This document shows, one piece after another, positions 42,901 to 52,081 of a stretch of 64,000 bases of DNA. The position numbers were made by a program, and so were the translations under genes. Location: contig NC_087072.1 in assembly GCF_026151205.1 (NCBI RefSeq), positions 25,943,799-26,007,798 on the forward strand, given 5' to 3'. The notes beneath the pieces were generated by a model. That model was not told the origin of the DNA. It saw only the letters and a list, made by a program, of their open reading frames with translations, and did not search any database. Position 1 is the first letter of the stretch. Each line of letters begins with the position of its first letter. The DNA comes from Bolinopsis microptera. Its lineage: Eukaryota; Ctenophora; Tentaculata; Lobata; Bolinopsidae.

Positions 42901-43580
42901 AGCTCCCATGTAGTTTGGCACTCCTCTGAGTTAAGCTGATCTCCGGGGGATTTACTCTGGTTAGTGTAGCTAGTGTTTGTGATGAAGATACGCAGCTTCC
43001 TCTTCGTCTTCATTGGTTTCTTTAAAACCTCCTGTATGTCTAGACGCTTCCTCATAATGGTGGCATCTAGTTTCCGCTCGAATGATAACAGGTCCATGTA
43101 TGCTTGGGATTCAGGAACAAGCTCTCGTAACTGCTGGGATATTACCAGATCGGAGGCTTTCTTCTTCGGTTTTGGTTTGTGAGGAGGACGATGCACTGAA
43201 TGATGAGGCATAGGGCCCATTGAGGGGCCGGAGGGTTGGTTGGAGGGGCCGCTAGAACTCTTGACGTTGGGTCGGCGTCCAGGAGTTCTTCTAGACTGGT
43301 CCGAGTGGTAGGGACCTGGTCCACTCATTCTTTGTGGAGGAGTTCCAGGCTGAAACATTATGCTCGTCAAAATTAATTCAACTTTGGTTCTTAACACTAA
43401 AAGTGCTATATTTCGAGGCCATCTTAAGCTCTAATTATCCGTATCAACTTGAACACTCAGATTAATGAGCAATAGATAAAGCAGGTAAAGACTTACGGGC
43501 ATGCGTTGCGGAGATTGGTAGGCGGGGAATGGGTGGGCCATCTGGGGTGGCATTATATTGTTCGGCATAGGTACTGACAT
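30727..43580 (-). CDS. SMARCD: SMARCD (BAF60) subunit of SWI/SNF chromatin remodeller
   Basis: Five exons (43580-43497, 43349-42555, 42155-41947, 31845-31629, 30906-30727) give 494 residues; phases agree at each junction (0, 0, 2, 0). Length and order match vertebrate SMARCD1-3: a Pro/Gly/Met-rich start, a conserved middle ([18 protein letters not shown]), a SWIB/MDM2-like domain at about 270-345 ([34 protein letters not shown]), then the conserved helical end ([39 protein letters not shown]). BAF60 proteins link transcription factors to the nuclear SWI/SNF complex. There is one gene here, so no particular vertebrate paralogue is implied. Intron 3 is about 10.1 kb, of which about 9.4 kb is one minisatellite; intron 4 is mostly a 40-bp array. 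Confidence 0.95.
30921..31445. repeat. 40-bp minisatellite, ~13 copies, SMARCD intron 4
   Basis: Unit GTTATTATTAAACTACATAG plus TACGTACTGAGTAGTAGTAA. The copies are virtually identical except one 4-bp insertion (TACGTACGTTACTG) near 31388. It starts 15 bases from the exon 5 acceptor but does not include exon sequence. Confidence 0.96.
31629..31845 (-). CDS. SMARCD: SMARCD exon 4
   Basis: Acceptor CTCCGCAG, then [20 protein letters not shown] through SRDLK; donor AAAG|GTAAGT. The acceptor and first 11 exon bases are the repeated element of the upstream 47-bp array; only this most proximal copy continues into the exon. Confidence 0.93.
31834..41283. repeat. 47-bp minisatellite, ~200 copies, repeats the SMARCD exon 4 acceptor
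   Basis: Units recur every 47 bp; some are 48 bp with GTTTCAGG. On the minus strand each unit reads TACTAACCTGAACACTCC, GCAG, TGTGGAGGTAG, TGTTTTAGAGGCTG. That is a perfect TACTAAC branch-site consensus, an acceptor 15 bases on, and the first 11 bases of exon 4. The two main variants (TTCAGG and TTTAGG) are interspersed, and rare ones (GCACTACC at 38225-38330, CGCTACC near 38700-38750) cluster, which points to block duplication. The array makes up nearly all of intron 3. Confidence 0.98.
41284..41946. other. Unique part of SMARCD intron 3
   Basis: No coding sequence. It contains dispersed-repeat copy 2 at 41803-41914, partner of 1652-1781. Intron 2 (42156-42554) carries a short fragment at 42241-42260 (CACACTACCTCCACATTGC) resembling the 47-bp unit. 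Confidence 0.6.
41947..42155 (-). CDS. SMARCD: SMARCD exon 3 (end of SWIB)
   Basis: Acceptor TTATTTTGCAG, then [20 protein letters not shown], the SWIB second half. Donor ATAAG|GTCATT leaves phase 2, as needed by exon 4. A dispersed repeat (41803-41914) sits 33 bases into the following intron. Confidence 0.93.
42555..43349 (-). CDS. SMARCD: SMARCD exon 2 (core and start of SWIB)
   Basis: Acceptor ATGTTTCAG, donor ATCAAG|GTATTA; 265 codons. It contains the conserved block from [20 protein letters not shown] to the first half of SWIB ending ALWQYIK. Confidence 0.95.
43497..43580 (-). CDS. SMARCD: SMARCD exon 1
   Basis: ATG at 43580 begins [20 protein letters not shown]; donor CCC|GTAAGT. It joins exon 2 in phase 0 to continue the Pro/Gly/Met-rich N-terminus typical of the family. 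Confidence 0.85.
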
Positions 43581-43868
43581 ATCCTACTACTTTAGTTTAG
43601 TCAGGTGAAATACTGTATTATTTGGAGTATATTTAATTAATAGTAAAATAGATCAATAAACTAATTATAAATATAACTGATAAAATAAATTAACCGATAT
43701 TGATAAACCAAGTTCCAAAGGAAATCAATTTAGTTTGCTTCGTCTTGTCACGACTTTATAGCAGTTTCCCAGGAGCCCACTACTTCCATGGAAAATACGA
43801 GGCACAATAGGATGAGCTTAGTTTTACCAGGAGGGATTGTTGGAGGCAGGTTCCCCTAAAGTGCACTT

Positions 43869-44834
43869 AGCTTACTTAGCTTACTTAGCTTAACCTTACT
43901 ATTATCTCTAGCTTAACCTTACTATTAGCTAGCTTACCCTTACTATTAGCTAGCTTACCCTTACTATTAACTAGCTTACCCTTACTATTAACTAGCTTAA
44001 CCTTACTATTAACTAGCTTAACCTTACTATTAACTAGCTTATCCTTACTCTTAACTAGCTTAACCTTACTATTATCTAGCTTACCCTTACTATTATCTAG
44101 CTTATCCTTACTATTAACTCTAGCTTAACCTTACTATTAGCTAGCTTACCCTTACTATTAGCTAGCTTACCCTTACTATTAACTAGCTTACCCTTACTAT
44201 TAACTAGCTTAACCTTACTATTAACTAGCTTAACCTTACTATTAACTAGCTTATCCTTACTCTTAACTAGCTTAACCTTACTATTATCTAGCTTACCCTT
44301 ACTATTATCTAGCTTATCCTTACTATTAACTAGCTTAACCTTACTATTAACTAGCTTATCCTTACTATTAACTAGCTTATCCTTACTATTAACTAGCTTA
44401 TCCTTACTATTAACTAGCTTATCCTTACTATTAACTAGCTTATCCTTACTATTAACTAGCTTAACCTTACTATTAACTAGCTTATCCTTACTATTAACTA
44501 GCTTATCCTTACTATTAACTAGCTTAACCTTACTATTAACTAGCTTAACCTTACTATTATCTAGCTTAACCTTACTATTAACTAGCTTATCCTTACTCTT
44601 AACTAGCTTAACCTTACTATTATCTAGCTTACCCTTACTATTATCTAGCTTATCCTTACTATTAACTAGCTTAACCTTACTATTAACTAGCTTATCCTTA
44701 CTATTAACTAGCTTATCCTTACTATTAACTAGCTTAACCTTACTATTATCTAGCTTACCCTTACTATTAACTAGCTTAACCTTACTATTAACTAGCTTAA
44801 CCTTACTATTAACTAGCTTACCTAGCTTACCCTA
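43869..44834. repeat. 21-bp minisatellite, ~46 copies
   Basis: Unit CTTACTATTAACTAGCTTAAC, with AACC, ACCC and ATCC variants and a block of about 280 bp repeated as a whole (variant order at 43905-44130 recurs at 44120-44340). It lies between the SMARCD start and the 3' end of the peroxidase gene. Confidence 0.95.
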
Positions 44835-44965
44835 TTCTGTTTCCACCAAATATTCAGAGCATTCTGGATTTCAACTGACAGCAACGTAAACACAAACTTG
44901 TAGAGAGACAAAATAAAACAACTTGATAACCATGAGTAAACAATATCAAATAAGCAGGAGTAAGC

Positions 44966-45027
44966 AAGATCAAATCATCAAAAGATCGGTTCCCAAGATT
45001 TGGGTTTATCCTCACCTCATCATACGC
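44966..45027 (-). promoter_or_regulatory. Candidate SECIS element of the GPx 3' UTR (weak)
   Basis: On the minus strand, about 310 bases past the GPx stop, AUGA is followed after 12 bases by AAA, a small CCCAA/UUGGG helix and a later UGAU. Spacing of AUGA to the A-run fits a type 2 SECIS, and GAGGAU pairs with AUCUUU. The lower part of the stem pairs poorly, so this is only a candidate. It was looked for because the upstream gene has an in-frame UGA. Confidence 0.25.
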
Positions 45028-45334
45028 AGCGTCTCACTAACCCTGCACAGTGCATATCATGACAGACTGTAACTTAGGAAAAACTGCAAATATTCCTAAG
45101 TACAATCTATCAACACGTTATCTAATAGACAGTTCATTACTTAAGGTACAATAGAATAGTTGGCAACCACAACTTATTCAGTACAAAAATATACGTACGA
45201 TATAAACATTTAATGTAAAGCTATAAAAAGTTAATAAATTAAACCCATTTAAGAAGATAAAACATCTGACAAAGATCTTTAAACTGGTAAAATCAAGTTA
45301 ATTATATAAAAACGAGAAATATATGATATTTCGT

Positions 45335-45469
45335 TTACAATTCATCCTTTTCGTTGATAAGCTTTTGGATCTTTTGAGCCATGGACGAAGGTGAGGTTGA
45401 ATGAGGGTAGAAAGTGACGTCAACTCCGTTCTTTGCGACAAGATATTTCGTGAAATTCCATAAAGGTTT
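45335..45469 (-). CDS. GPx exon 4 (catalytic Trp/Asn, KDEL)
   Basis: 44 codons plus TAA: KPLWNFTKYLVAKNGVDVTF through NEKDEL. Acceptor TTATTTCAG. Exons 2, 3 and 4 are all exactly 135 bp. Confidence 0.9.
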   Translation of the reverse strand, partial: KPLWNFTKYLVAKNGVDVTFYPHSTSPSSMAQKIQKLINEKDEL

Positions 45470-45825
45470 CTGAAATAATATTATTGAACTCAGAAAAACA
45501 GTAATTTTAACTGAGGCCTAGATTTTCACGAGTTAAACGGGTTTTGGTTTAGATTAATTTTTAATATTTGTCAACTGGATTACTCTAGTAGCAGTGTGTA
45601 GTTGGGTCCCTACAAGAGCGAGAATTAAGGCCAATATAACGTCCTGTATTTACCTTTCCCGACATTTCTTTAAGAAAAGCGTAGACAGGGCTGACATTCT
45701 TACCCTTTACATCACACTTATCAAATATAGTGAACTTTGCAGCTTTTTGGGCGGCAAATGCTTGAATATCTTGAGGTGAGCCTGGTTCCTGGAATTATCA
45801 TTTAAAATATTAAAATAGTTAGAAA

Positions 45826-45860
<35 letters not shown>

Positions 45861-46406
45861 ATACTACTACTACTAATCACCACAATTATAATTTAACGAT
45901 AGACTGATTCCCCAATAAAGCATCTTGAAATTTTACCAAACTTTTAACGAATTTATCAATTATACATTATCCAACCACCTTCTAGTCATTATCAAAACAA
46001 ACCTGCCCTCCAAATTGGTTGCAAGGGAAAGCGAGGATGGCCAGATTATCGGGGAACACGTTTTGCAGTTCGTTCAGTTCCAAGTAGTCCCGGTTAGTGA
46101 ACCCTCATTTGGAGGCTACATTAACCACCAGGGCAACCTGAGCAATAAGGCCGGGTTACACTAGTTACACAACCTGAGCAATAACATGATATTATAAAAC
46201 AACACTCTTGGACTGTATTTCATATAAATCTAACCACAAATACTTGCTCATTGATAATATTTATAAAATGTGCTCACCTTTCCTTTGTACTGGCTAAACT
46301 GAACGGCCCTCCCAGAGAGTGTGGTTGCAGAGAGCGAGAAGAAGTTGGTTGCCATGGTACCCATAGAGCTACACAGCAAGAGTAATAAAAAGGAAGACAG
46401 CCACAT
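45335..46406 (-). CDS. ER-type selenocysteine glutathione peroxidase
   Basis: Four exons (46406-46278, 46137-46003, 45788-45654, 45469-45335), all phase 0, give 177 residues. The protein starts with a signal peptide (MWLSSFLLLLLCSSMGTMA). NVASK-UGA-GFTNRDYLELN follows, with TGA at 46105-46107 exactly where GPx enzymes have selenocysteine. The other tetrad residues are visible: Gln in LAFPCNQFGG, and Trp and Asn in KPLWNFTKYL. It ends EKDEL, a canonical ER-retrieval signal. The enzyme reduces hydroperoxides with thiols; signal peptide plus KDEL place it in the ER like vertebrate GPX7/8, which are Cys enzymes with variant KDEL tails. There is no frameshift or other stop, and all introns have GT-AG ends, so the UGA is best read as Sec. 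Confidence 0.9.
45654..45788 (-). CDS. GPx exon 3
   Basis: 45 codons, EPGSPQDIQAFAAQKAAKFT through MSGK. Acceptor ATTCCAG, donor GGAAAG|GTAAAT. The upstream intron contains an ACT microsatellite (45826-45876). Confidence 0.88.
45826..45876. repeat. ACT microsatellite
   Basis: About 16 ACT units with one AAT interruption, in intron 2 of the peroxidase gene. Confidence 0.9.
46003..46137 (-). CDS. GPx exon 2 (selenocysteine exon)
   Basis: Acceptor ATTGCTCAG; 45 codons with the UGA as the 11th (46105-46107); donor GGGCAG|GTTTGT. Surrounding residues VALVVNVASK and GFTNRD are the GPx signature on each side of the catalytic position. Confidence 0.9.
46278..46406 (-). CDS. GPx exon 1 (signal peptide)
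   Basis: ATG at 46406; hydrophobic core SSFLLLLLCSS; mature start near FFSLSATTLSG. Donor GGAAAG|GTGAGC. Confidence 0.88.
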
Positions 46407-47084
46407 TTACCCCACCCTACTCAATAGGATCACTATTATAGTACGCAAATAAAGATTGTTTCAACGAGTTGTGAAATTATTACAATGAAGAGTTATAAAC
46501 ATGCAACTTTTGTTAAAATACGAACTTTATTTCAAGATTATATAGCATCAAAAAACATAAAATACCATGTTATAAATTTATTAATAATTTAAAAACCCTC
46601 GTGCAACGAAGAAAAGAAACATTAAAAGTTGTTAGAACAATTGGCGACACCAGTATGAACCCAAGCTACACGTTTCTGAACTAATACTGCAACTGGAGGG
46701 GTTTATACTGACTTGCAGATGGAGATGTGTCAGAATTTCCAGGTATTTCCACGTATTTTTACCTCTTATCATTTTCTTATCTTAGTTATCTGATCTTGCA
46801 AAGTGTCCATCAAATTACGTTAGTTTGAGAAATTTAATACCTGCACTTTATCAGATTAACGAAACACTGATATTTGAGTATGGCAATCTGAACCTCTTAT
46901 AATTCTTTGATTTATAAGTAAGATAGGAAACACAATTATGAAAGACAAACTTGGATGAAAAATAAATAAACGTTAAACAAGGATCTGAACGGCAATTACA
47001 AACTTCTAAACGTATTTATACGTTTGTTATACTTTGGTTATACTTTGGTTATAACCAAAGTAAATAACCAAGTAAAGCTAATAC
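46407..47084. other. Intergenic, no gene recognised
   Basis: AT-rich spacer between the peroxidase start and the 3' end of the RS/RRM gene. It includes the GPx promoter and the RS/RRM 3' UTR. A 10-bp TACTTTGGTT repeat near 47030-47060 is the only structure seen. Confidence 0.45.
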
Positions 47085-47324
47085 TCATTTCTGACTGACA
47101 GTTGGTTGTAGGTTACGTAGATCTGATAGAGTTTTCTTACATCCTAAGTAATAGTTAGGTGTGGGGGAGTGTGCTCTTTGTGTTATGGAAAACTTGCACG
47201 AAATTTCACACGAATTTTTTATTAATTCACATTCACTTTGAAGAAAGTTTAGGGCACTTTTAGCATTTTCTTCTGAAGTGTAGTTCATGAAACCAAATCT
47301 TTTTGATATACCACTTTGCCTGTC
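47085..47324 (-). CDS. RS/RRM gene, exon 3 (RNP1, C-terminus)
   Basis: Acceptor TATTTTTTCAG, then DRQSGISKRFGFMNYTSEEN; 79 codons to TGA at 47085. RNP1 (KRFGFMNY) is clear. Confidence 0.78.
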   Translation of the reverse strand, partial: DRQSGISKRFGFMNYTSEENAKSALNFLQSECELIKNSCEISCKFSITQRAHSPTPNYYLGCKKTLSDLRNLQPTVSQK

Positions 47325-48663
47325 CTGAAAAAATAAACATTGGTGCAGAAATTGGACAGTTGACATTACTTATTATCATATTTTGATGTTAAACAATAAT
47401 TGATAATTTGATCTCGGGTAATAAGATTCCTTAGATCTCAAGACTGACATCAGAAAAGAGATCAGTTTAAACGGTACACAAGATCCCTACCATAATGATT
47501 GAGGCTGATGTTGGGCTAAGAGTGGAATCTTTAGCAGGAATCAAATTTGTAAGGTCAGCATCTCTAAACGTGAGTGGGAGTCCAAATACGACGATAGAGA
47601 GTGATGGTGGAGGATCTTTCTGAAGTTGGAGAGTTCATTAAATATTACAGATCATGAAAAAATGCAATTTGTATAGGCCACACAATTGAACTATTTAGCT
47701 CGACCTTTGGGTATGGTATCTGGCTTTCAAATGACGAATTAAAAAAAAGGTTGTTATATACTGCAATATTATACCAGTTTAACAACATACCCTGGATCCC
47801 ATGTGTCGTTTTCTGGCAGACAGAGGTGAATTTGTTCTCCGCCTTTTCGGATTAAAGGATGTCTTCAATTTCGGACTCTGTGATCTACTGCTACTACTAC
47901 TGCTCGACTTTGAACGGTGTCTCTTCCTCTTTCCTGAGTGTCTTGAAGATCGTTTAGAGTGAGATCGACTTCTTGATCTCCCAGACTTTTCTCTTGTACT
48001 TTTCTTTCTCCTCCTTTCGTATGACAAGGATTTCTTTCTCTGATTCTTCTCTGGAGCATTTTTCTGTTCCTTTCCGGAGAGAGGAATGTAATTTTGTTGA
48101 ACTTCTGTCTCTACTTTACTAGAACTTGTATCGTCTTCTTTCAAAATTACATCAGTGGCCTTTTCATCAGAACTCTTGTCTTTAGAAATTGTATGTCTGT
48201 TAAGTGGTGACTTGCTTCGATTTTCTCGGGATTTTGATCTAGACCTTTTTGATTTCCTAGATTTTGATCTATACCTTTTAGATCTTGACTTTGATCTCTT
48301 AGATCTTGACTTTGATCTCTTTGAGTGAGATCTTCTAGTTCTCGATCTCCTAGTATGAGATCTTGAGCCTTTAGAGCGAGAGCGAGATCTTTTGTAGTGA
48401 GGTTGTGATCGTTTTGAGTGAGATCTTTTAGAACTGGTAGATTGAACATTATCTATACATTCTGTTGAAGGAGCTTTATCTATACATTCTGTTACTATAG
48501 AGCCTTCTTTGAGGTCTTTAGCAGTGTCTGTATTAAATGATTGAATATCATTAGGACTTGATTTGATTACCTCCACAGAAGTATCTTGTATTTTAACTAC
48601 ATTTTCATCTTCACAAATTTCATCTACCTCCATAAATTCATCAAAATCTATGTTCTCATCCAT
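47085..48663 (-). CDS. RS-rich protein with C-terminal RRM (splicing-factor-like)
   Basis: Three phase-0 exons (48663-47791, 47619-47491, 47324-47085) give 413 residues. The start is acidic (MDENIDFDEFMEVDEICEDE). A long Arg/Ser region follows (about 75-160 and 215-285, e.g. SRSRSKGSRSHTRRSRTRRS), then an RRM split over exons 2 and 3 with RNP2 (IVVFGLP) and RNP1 (KRFGFMNY). RS domains mediate protein contacts in the spliceosome and RRMs bind RNA, so a nuclear splicing role is likely. An RS region ahead of the RRM is the reverse of classic SR proteins and no specific orthologue was recognised. The RRM lacks a typical last strand, so it may be divergent. Confidence 0.8.
47491..47619 (-). CDS. 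RS/RRM gene, exon 2 (RNP2)
   Basis: Acceptor AACTTCAG, donor ATTATG|GTAGGG; 43 codons with SLSIVVFGLPLTFRDADLTN, the first strand and helix of the RRM. Confidence 0.75.
47791..48663 (-). CDS. RS/RRM gene, exon 1 (acidic start, RS domain)
   Basis: ATG at 48663; 291 codons; donor TCCAGG|GTATGT. Nearly all RS repeats are here, including KRSKSRSKRSKSRSKR from an internal 24-bp duplication near 48280-48320. Confidence 0.85.
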
Positions 48664-49077
48664 CTCTGAAAAAAACGTCCAAAGTAAATTTTGATAAAGA
48701 AAATTTGAATATTCGCAAATTACAGTACACCCTTATGTAACTAATACAACAAAATGGATAATCAATATGAAACTAAAGTATCTAGTGTCATCCCTCCCAC
48801 CAAAGTATGGCAGTATCTAGATACCTTAAGAACGACAAATTTAGTCTACCATAAATTTAGTCAAACTTTTGACTAAAATTGTTGTAAACCAAATTTCATG
48901 TGACTAAATTTTTCGGCGACTAATTTTGAAGTAGACCAACATTTTAGTAAAGCATATTTTATGAAGTTCTAAACAAGGGATAGTTAAAAACAACTCCCAA
49001 GTCTAATCTTTCCCTAAAACAAAAACAAAAAATCTAAAACTTCGTTGTAATTTCCGCCAATATCTCTTGTTATAAGC

Positions 49078-49470
49078 TTAATTACGGAGATAATGCAGGT
49101 CAAAGATATTATTCGAATAAAGATTTCTTTTACATAAATCATGTACAATCAGCGAGAATAGATTGCTTTGGGGTCTTCCTCTTCTCCCTGGTAAGTCCAG
49201 TGTATTGATGGCAAAAATGAGGGAAGAAAACGCTGGTCCGTCAATAGGACCCCGCAAAACATGTCCTAACATTCTCCACCGACTACGGGCCACTTTTTCT
49301 GACAATGGTTCAGCATTGCAGCGTTTATAATGCAAGTTTTTGTTGGAGATGACCCCTGGGTACTTTATATTCAAAATAGTGCGAAGATGTCTGCGGTGAA
49401 CAACATCTAGTTTGTCATTAGTAGAGCATATATATGAATTACATTTTATTGAGCTTACATTCTTTGTCAT
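49078..49470 (-). mobile_element. LINE fragment, RT C-terminal region
   Basis: An open frame on the minus strand reads VVHRRHLRTILNIKYPGVIS, then RSRWRMLGHVLRGP and GRRGRPQSN. This pattern is typical of the region after the RT palm in non-LTR retrotransposons of invertebrates. No RT core is adjacent, so it is a fragment. The following 49471-50465 has no gene; near 49840-49925 (GAAGATGGCGTTGACGCCGA) it looks like part of another interspersed repeat. Confidence 0.6.
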
Positions 49471-50465
49471 ATGTTTATGATAAACAGTTACAAATATCGC
49501 TAACTGTACACATAACAGGTCCCTACTACTATACTGCGAATAAGAAATTGTATGCTTTGATATATGTAACTAATTTATGTAACATGATGGCTCGCCGTTG
49601 GAATGTTCCCAGATCGAGAATATTCGTCCTTACCAAAATACCTGCGTATTATATGGTGTCGTGGTTCTGTAATATCATACACATTCTTGAGTTTCAATGT
49701 GTTTTTTCAATGTAATATATAAATTATAATACCATTTGATGTAACCTGTATTCAGTGTGTGTAATTTTAATTTAGCATTTTAACTAGTATAGAAGCATTT
49801 TAAATAATTATATACTAACATTTGTACCAATTTTAGCCTGAAGATGGCGTTGACGCCGAAAATTTGCCTTCAATCCTAACTTCCTTGTTTCACTTGTCCT
49901 TGTCTCTTCCAACCGGATATTATCCAACTATCAGTATTTCAATCATGAGACTAATAAACAGCGAACTACTCCGTTATTTGATAAAATTTGCTGGGTGATT
50001 ATGTGACACTGTGACACGACACCTTTATTGGGCAGCCTGAATGATTCCCATAATGTTTAATCAATGAAACAATAAGTTTTCAATGAAACAATAAGTTTTA
50101 TTTTACATTCCTTTAATCATAAATGAAATAAGAGTTTAAACCACGAATTAGTTAACTAGAAGTAAACTTGAGGAAATATTCTTTGGTTATTGTATATAAT
50201 TATTTAAAAAACTTTATTTGGTTGTTAGTATTTTTATTATGGCAAGTGGTTGAATTTAGGGGAATTTAGTGAGACAAGGTCAGTTTCTCTATTGTCTTAG
50301 AAAAATGTCTACTTTACAGTAGGCAATGCTGAGTGGCAGGAATGAGGGACCAAAACGCTTGGGGCTAACAAAGGCCCATTTACAAACCACTTCAGGCATG
50401 GCAATGAAGTCATTTATGCTTAATTCGTCTGAAACTGACCCTACTGCACTTCTAACATCCTATAA

Positions 50466-51056
50466 CCGACCAACATTTTCGGTCGAACCCTAAAATTACT
50501 AATACCAAATTTAAACCCCACATATGCGTGTATAGTTTCAAAAATCTTCTCTCTGCTCTCGGACTTTGTTCTTTTGAATGGAACTGTTTGTATACTTTAA
50601 CAAATAGTTATTGTAACTTAGAGATAAACTGCTATATTATTATATTTTTGTTTTGATTGAAATAAATTTTCGTGCACATACAGAATGAATGGTTAATAAT
50701 TTAATATATATGTAGACCAAGCTCTGTGCACGGGATGCTTCCTGGAAGAATCCAGTTCTTTTAGCGGGGCACCCTACCTAAAGCCAAATTGAGATATAAT
50801 AATCATATTCCTAGAGAAATAATCAGAAATCGAATACCAATCAAATAATATGATATATATGAGTAGTAACCATATTTACTATGCAAAATGCCCCAACCAC
50901 ATAGTGTAAAATTATATAGAATTCAAATTCCATATCATCATTAAACCTCAATACCTAGTCAATATAATAGCCCACCTAACTTAACGTCTCTCACTGACAC
51001 AATCGCCCGGTAATCAATTTTAAATTAAAATTTATTAACGATCTGACTACAGGCTA
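50466..51056. repeat. Interspersed repeat, copy A (partner 55299-55576)
   Basis: Two blocks, CCGACCAACATTTTCGGTCG to about 50650 and CCTAACTTAACGTCTCTCAC to 51056, match 55299-55480 and 55497-55576 in the same order. Copy A has about 330 extra bases between them, beginning with the LINE tail fragment at 50655. The two copies flank about 4.2 kb that includes the LINE at 52082-55057. Confidence 0.75.
50655..50721 (-). mobile_element. LINE 3'-end fragment with CAAT tail
   Basis: Nearly identical to 60587-60662. On the minus strand it ends in GAAAATTTATTTCAATC, a short 3' UTR end of a CR1/L2-like element. It was strongly 5'-truncated on insertion. Confidence 0.65.
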
Positions 51057-51741
51057 GTCTTTTGGGGATGCTTTTTGAATTTATTTGAAATTTAAAAAAA
51101 AATAAAGTTGTAGTTAATAATTTATTAATTTTGGTGGTACATTTTGAACATTTAAAATATTATTTGAAACATTACAGTAACGTTATTCAAATCTCAAACA
51201 GAAACAGTATATTACAAAGTTTTGTGTTTTGCTCATATGATCGTGGATGTATAGTGATTGATTGCATAATTTTGAATTTGATTTTTGCTAAAAGTCGCCT
51301 GAAAAAGGCACTTCTAAAGCTGCAACATGCTTATAATGATTCGGCATGGACCACAAGCGATTATGACATAATGCAGCTGTCATTTGAAAACAATCCCCTT
51401 CATCAAATTTAATCCAGTGATCTCGGCCCACAGGCTCCTCCTATTAAACAATTTTGATTTTGGTAAATGTGTGCTGACTCCACCACTTATGTATTTAACC
51501 TAATATTTAGTGTATTACAGGTAGAAATTGACTTAGGTAGGTATTTTTCTCTTAGGTAGATATTAAGAATTTGGATAATTTCTTAATTGTATGACTATTT
51601 CCATTACTGAGACGTTTTTAATATTTAATTTAGGAGGGTTTTTGGAATTTTTTTAGGACTGGTTCACAGAGTGAACAGATTCTAGATTTATATATTTTTA
51701 AACTGATATTTAATAAATGATTAAAAGAACAAATTTTAAAG

Positions 51742-51990
51742 TTGCCATTAGATCCAAAAATACACCCATTATGCTCACTTAAAAACAACTCTAAATCAGT
51801 AGGCTGTCACTCTATTAATGCACCACACCGCTACCTCCACTGCACTAATAGTTATACAATAAATTCTACAATCCTAATTTTGTTTCGTGATGGAGACCGG
51901 TGCTCATACAAAACATTTACTAGGTTGCCGTTTGGTGTGAGCAATAGCGAACAGCACGCACACTCCTTTGCCCCGTCAACCTATATCTAA
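51742..51990 (+). mobile_element. Possible Ty3-type LTR-retrotransposon RT remnant
   Basis: A short open stretch contains DGDRCSYKTFTRLPFGVSNS, close to the F-x-RLPFG motif of Ty3/gypsy reverse transcriptases. Nothing else of such an element is visible, so this is a tentative scrap. The rest of 51057-52080 shows no gene. Confidence 0.35.
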
Positions 51991-52081
51991 TCTATTTAAA
52001 GAGTGACAACCATACTGCACATTGAATTAGGATTCCGTTAAATATCAAATTGATTTATTGTAAACTTGTTTAATCTGTAAT

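Noticed and set aside
46105-46107. GPx as a pseudogene because of an in-frame TGA
   Set aside because: The TGA is exactly at the selenocysteine position, the rest of the four exons is intact, and splice sites and the KDEL end are preserved.
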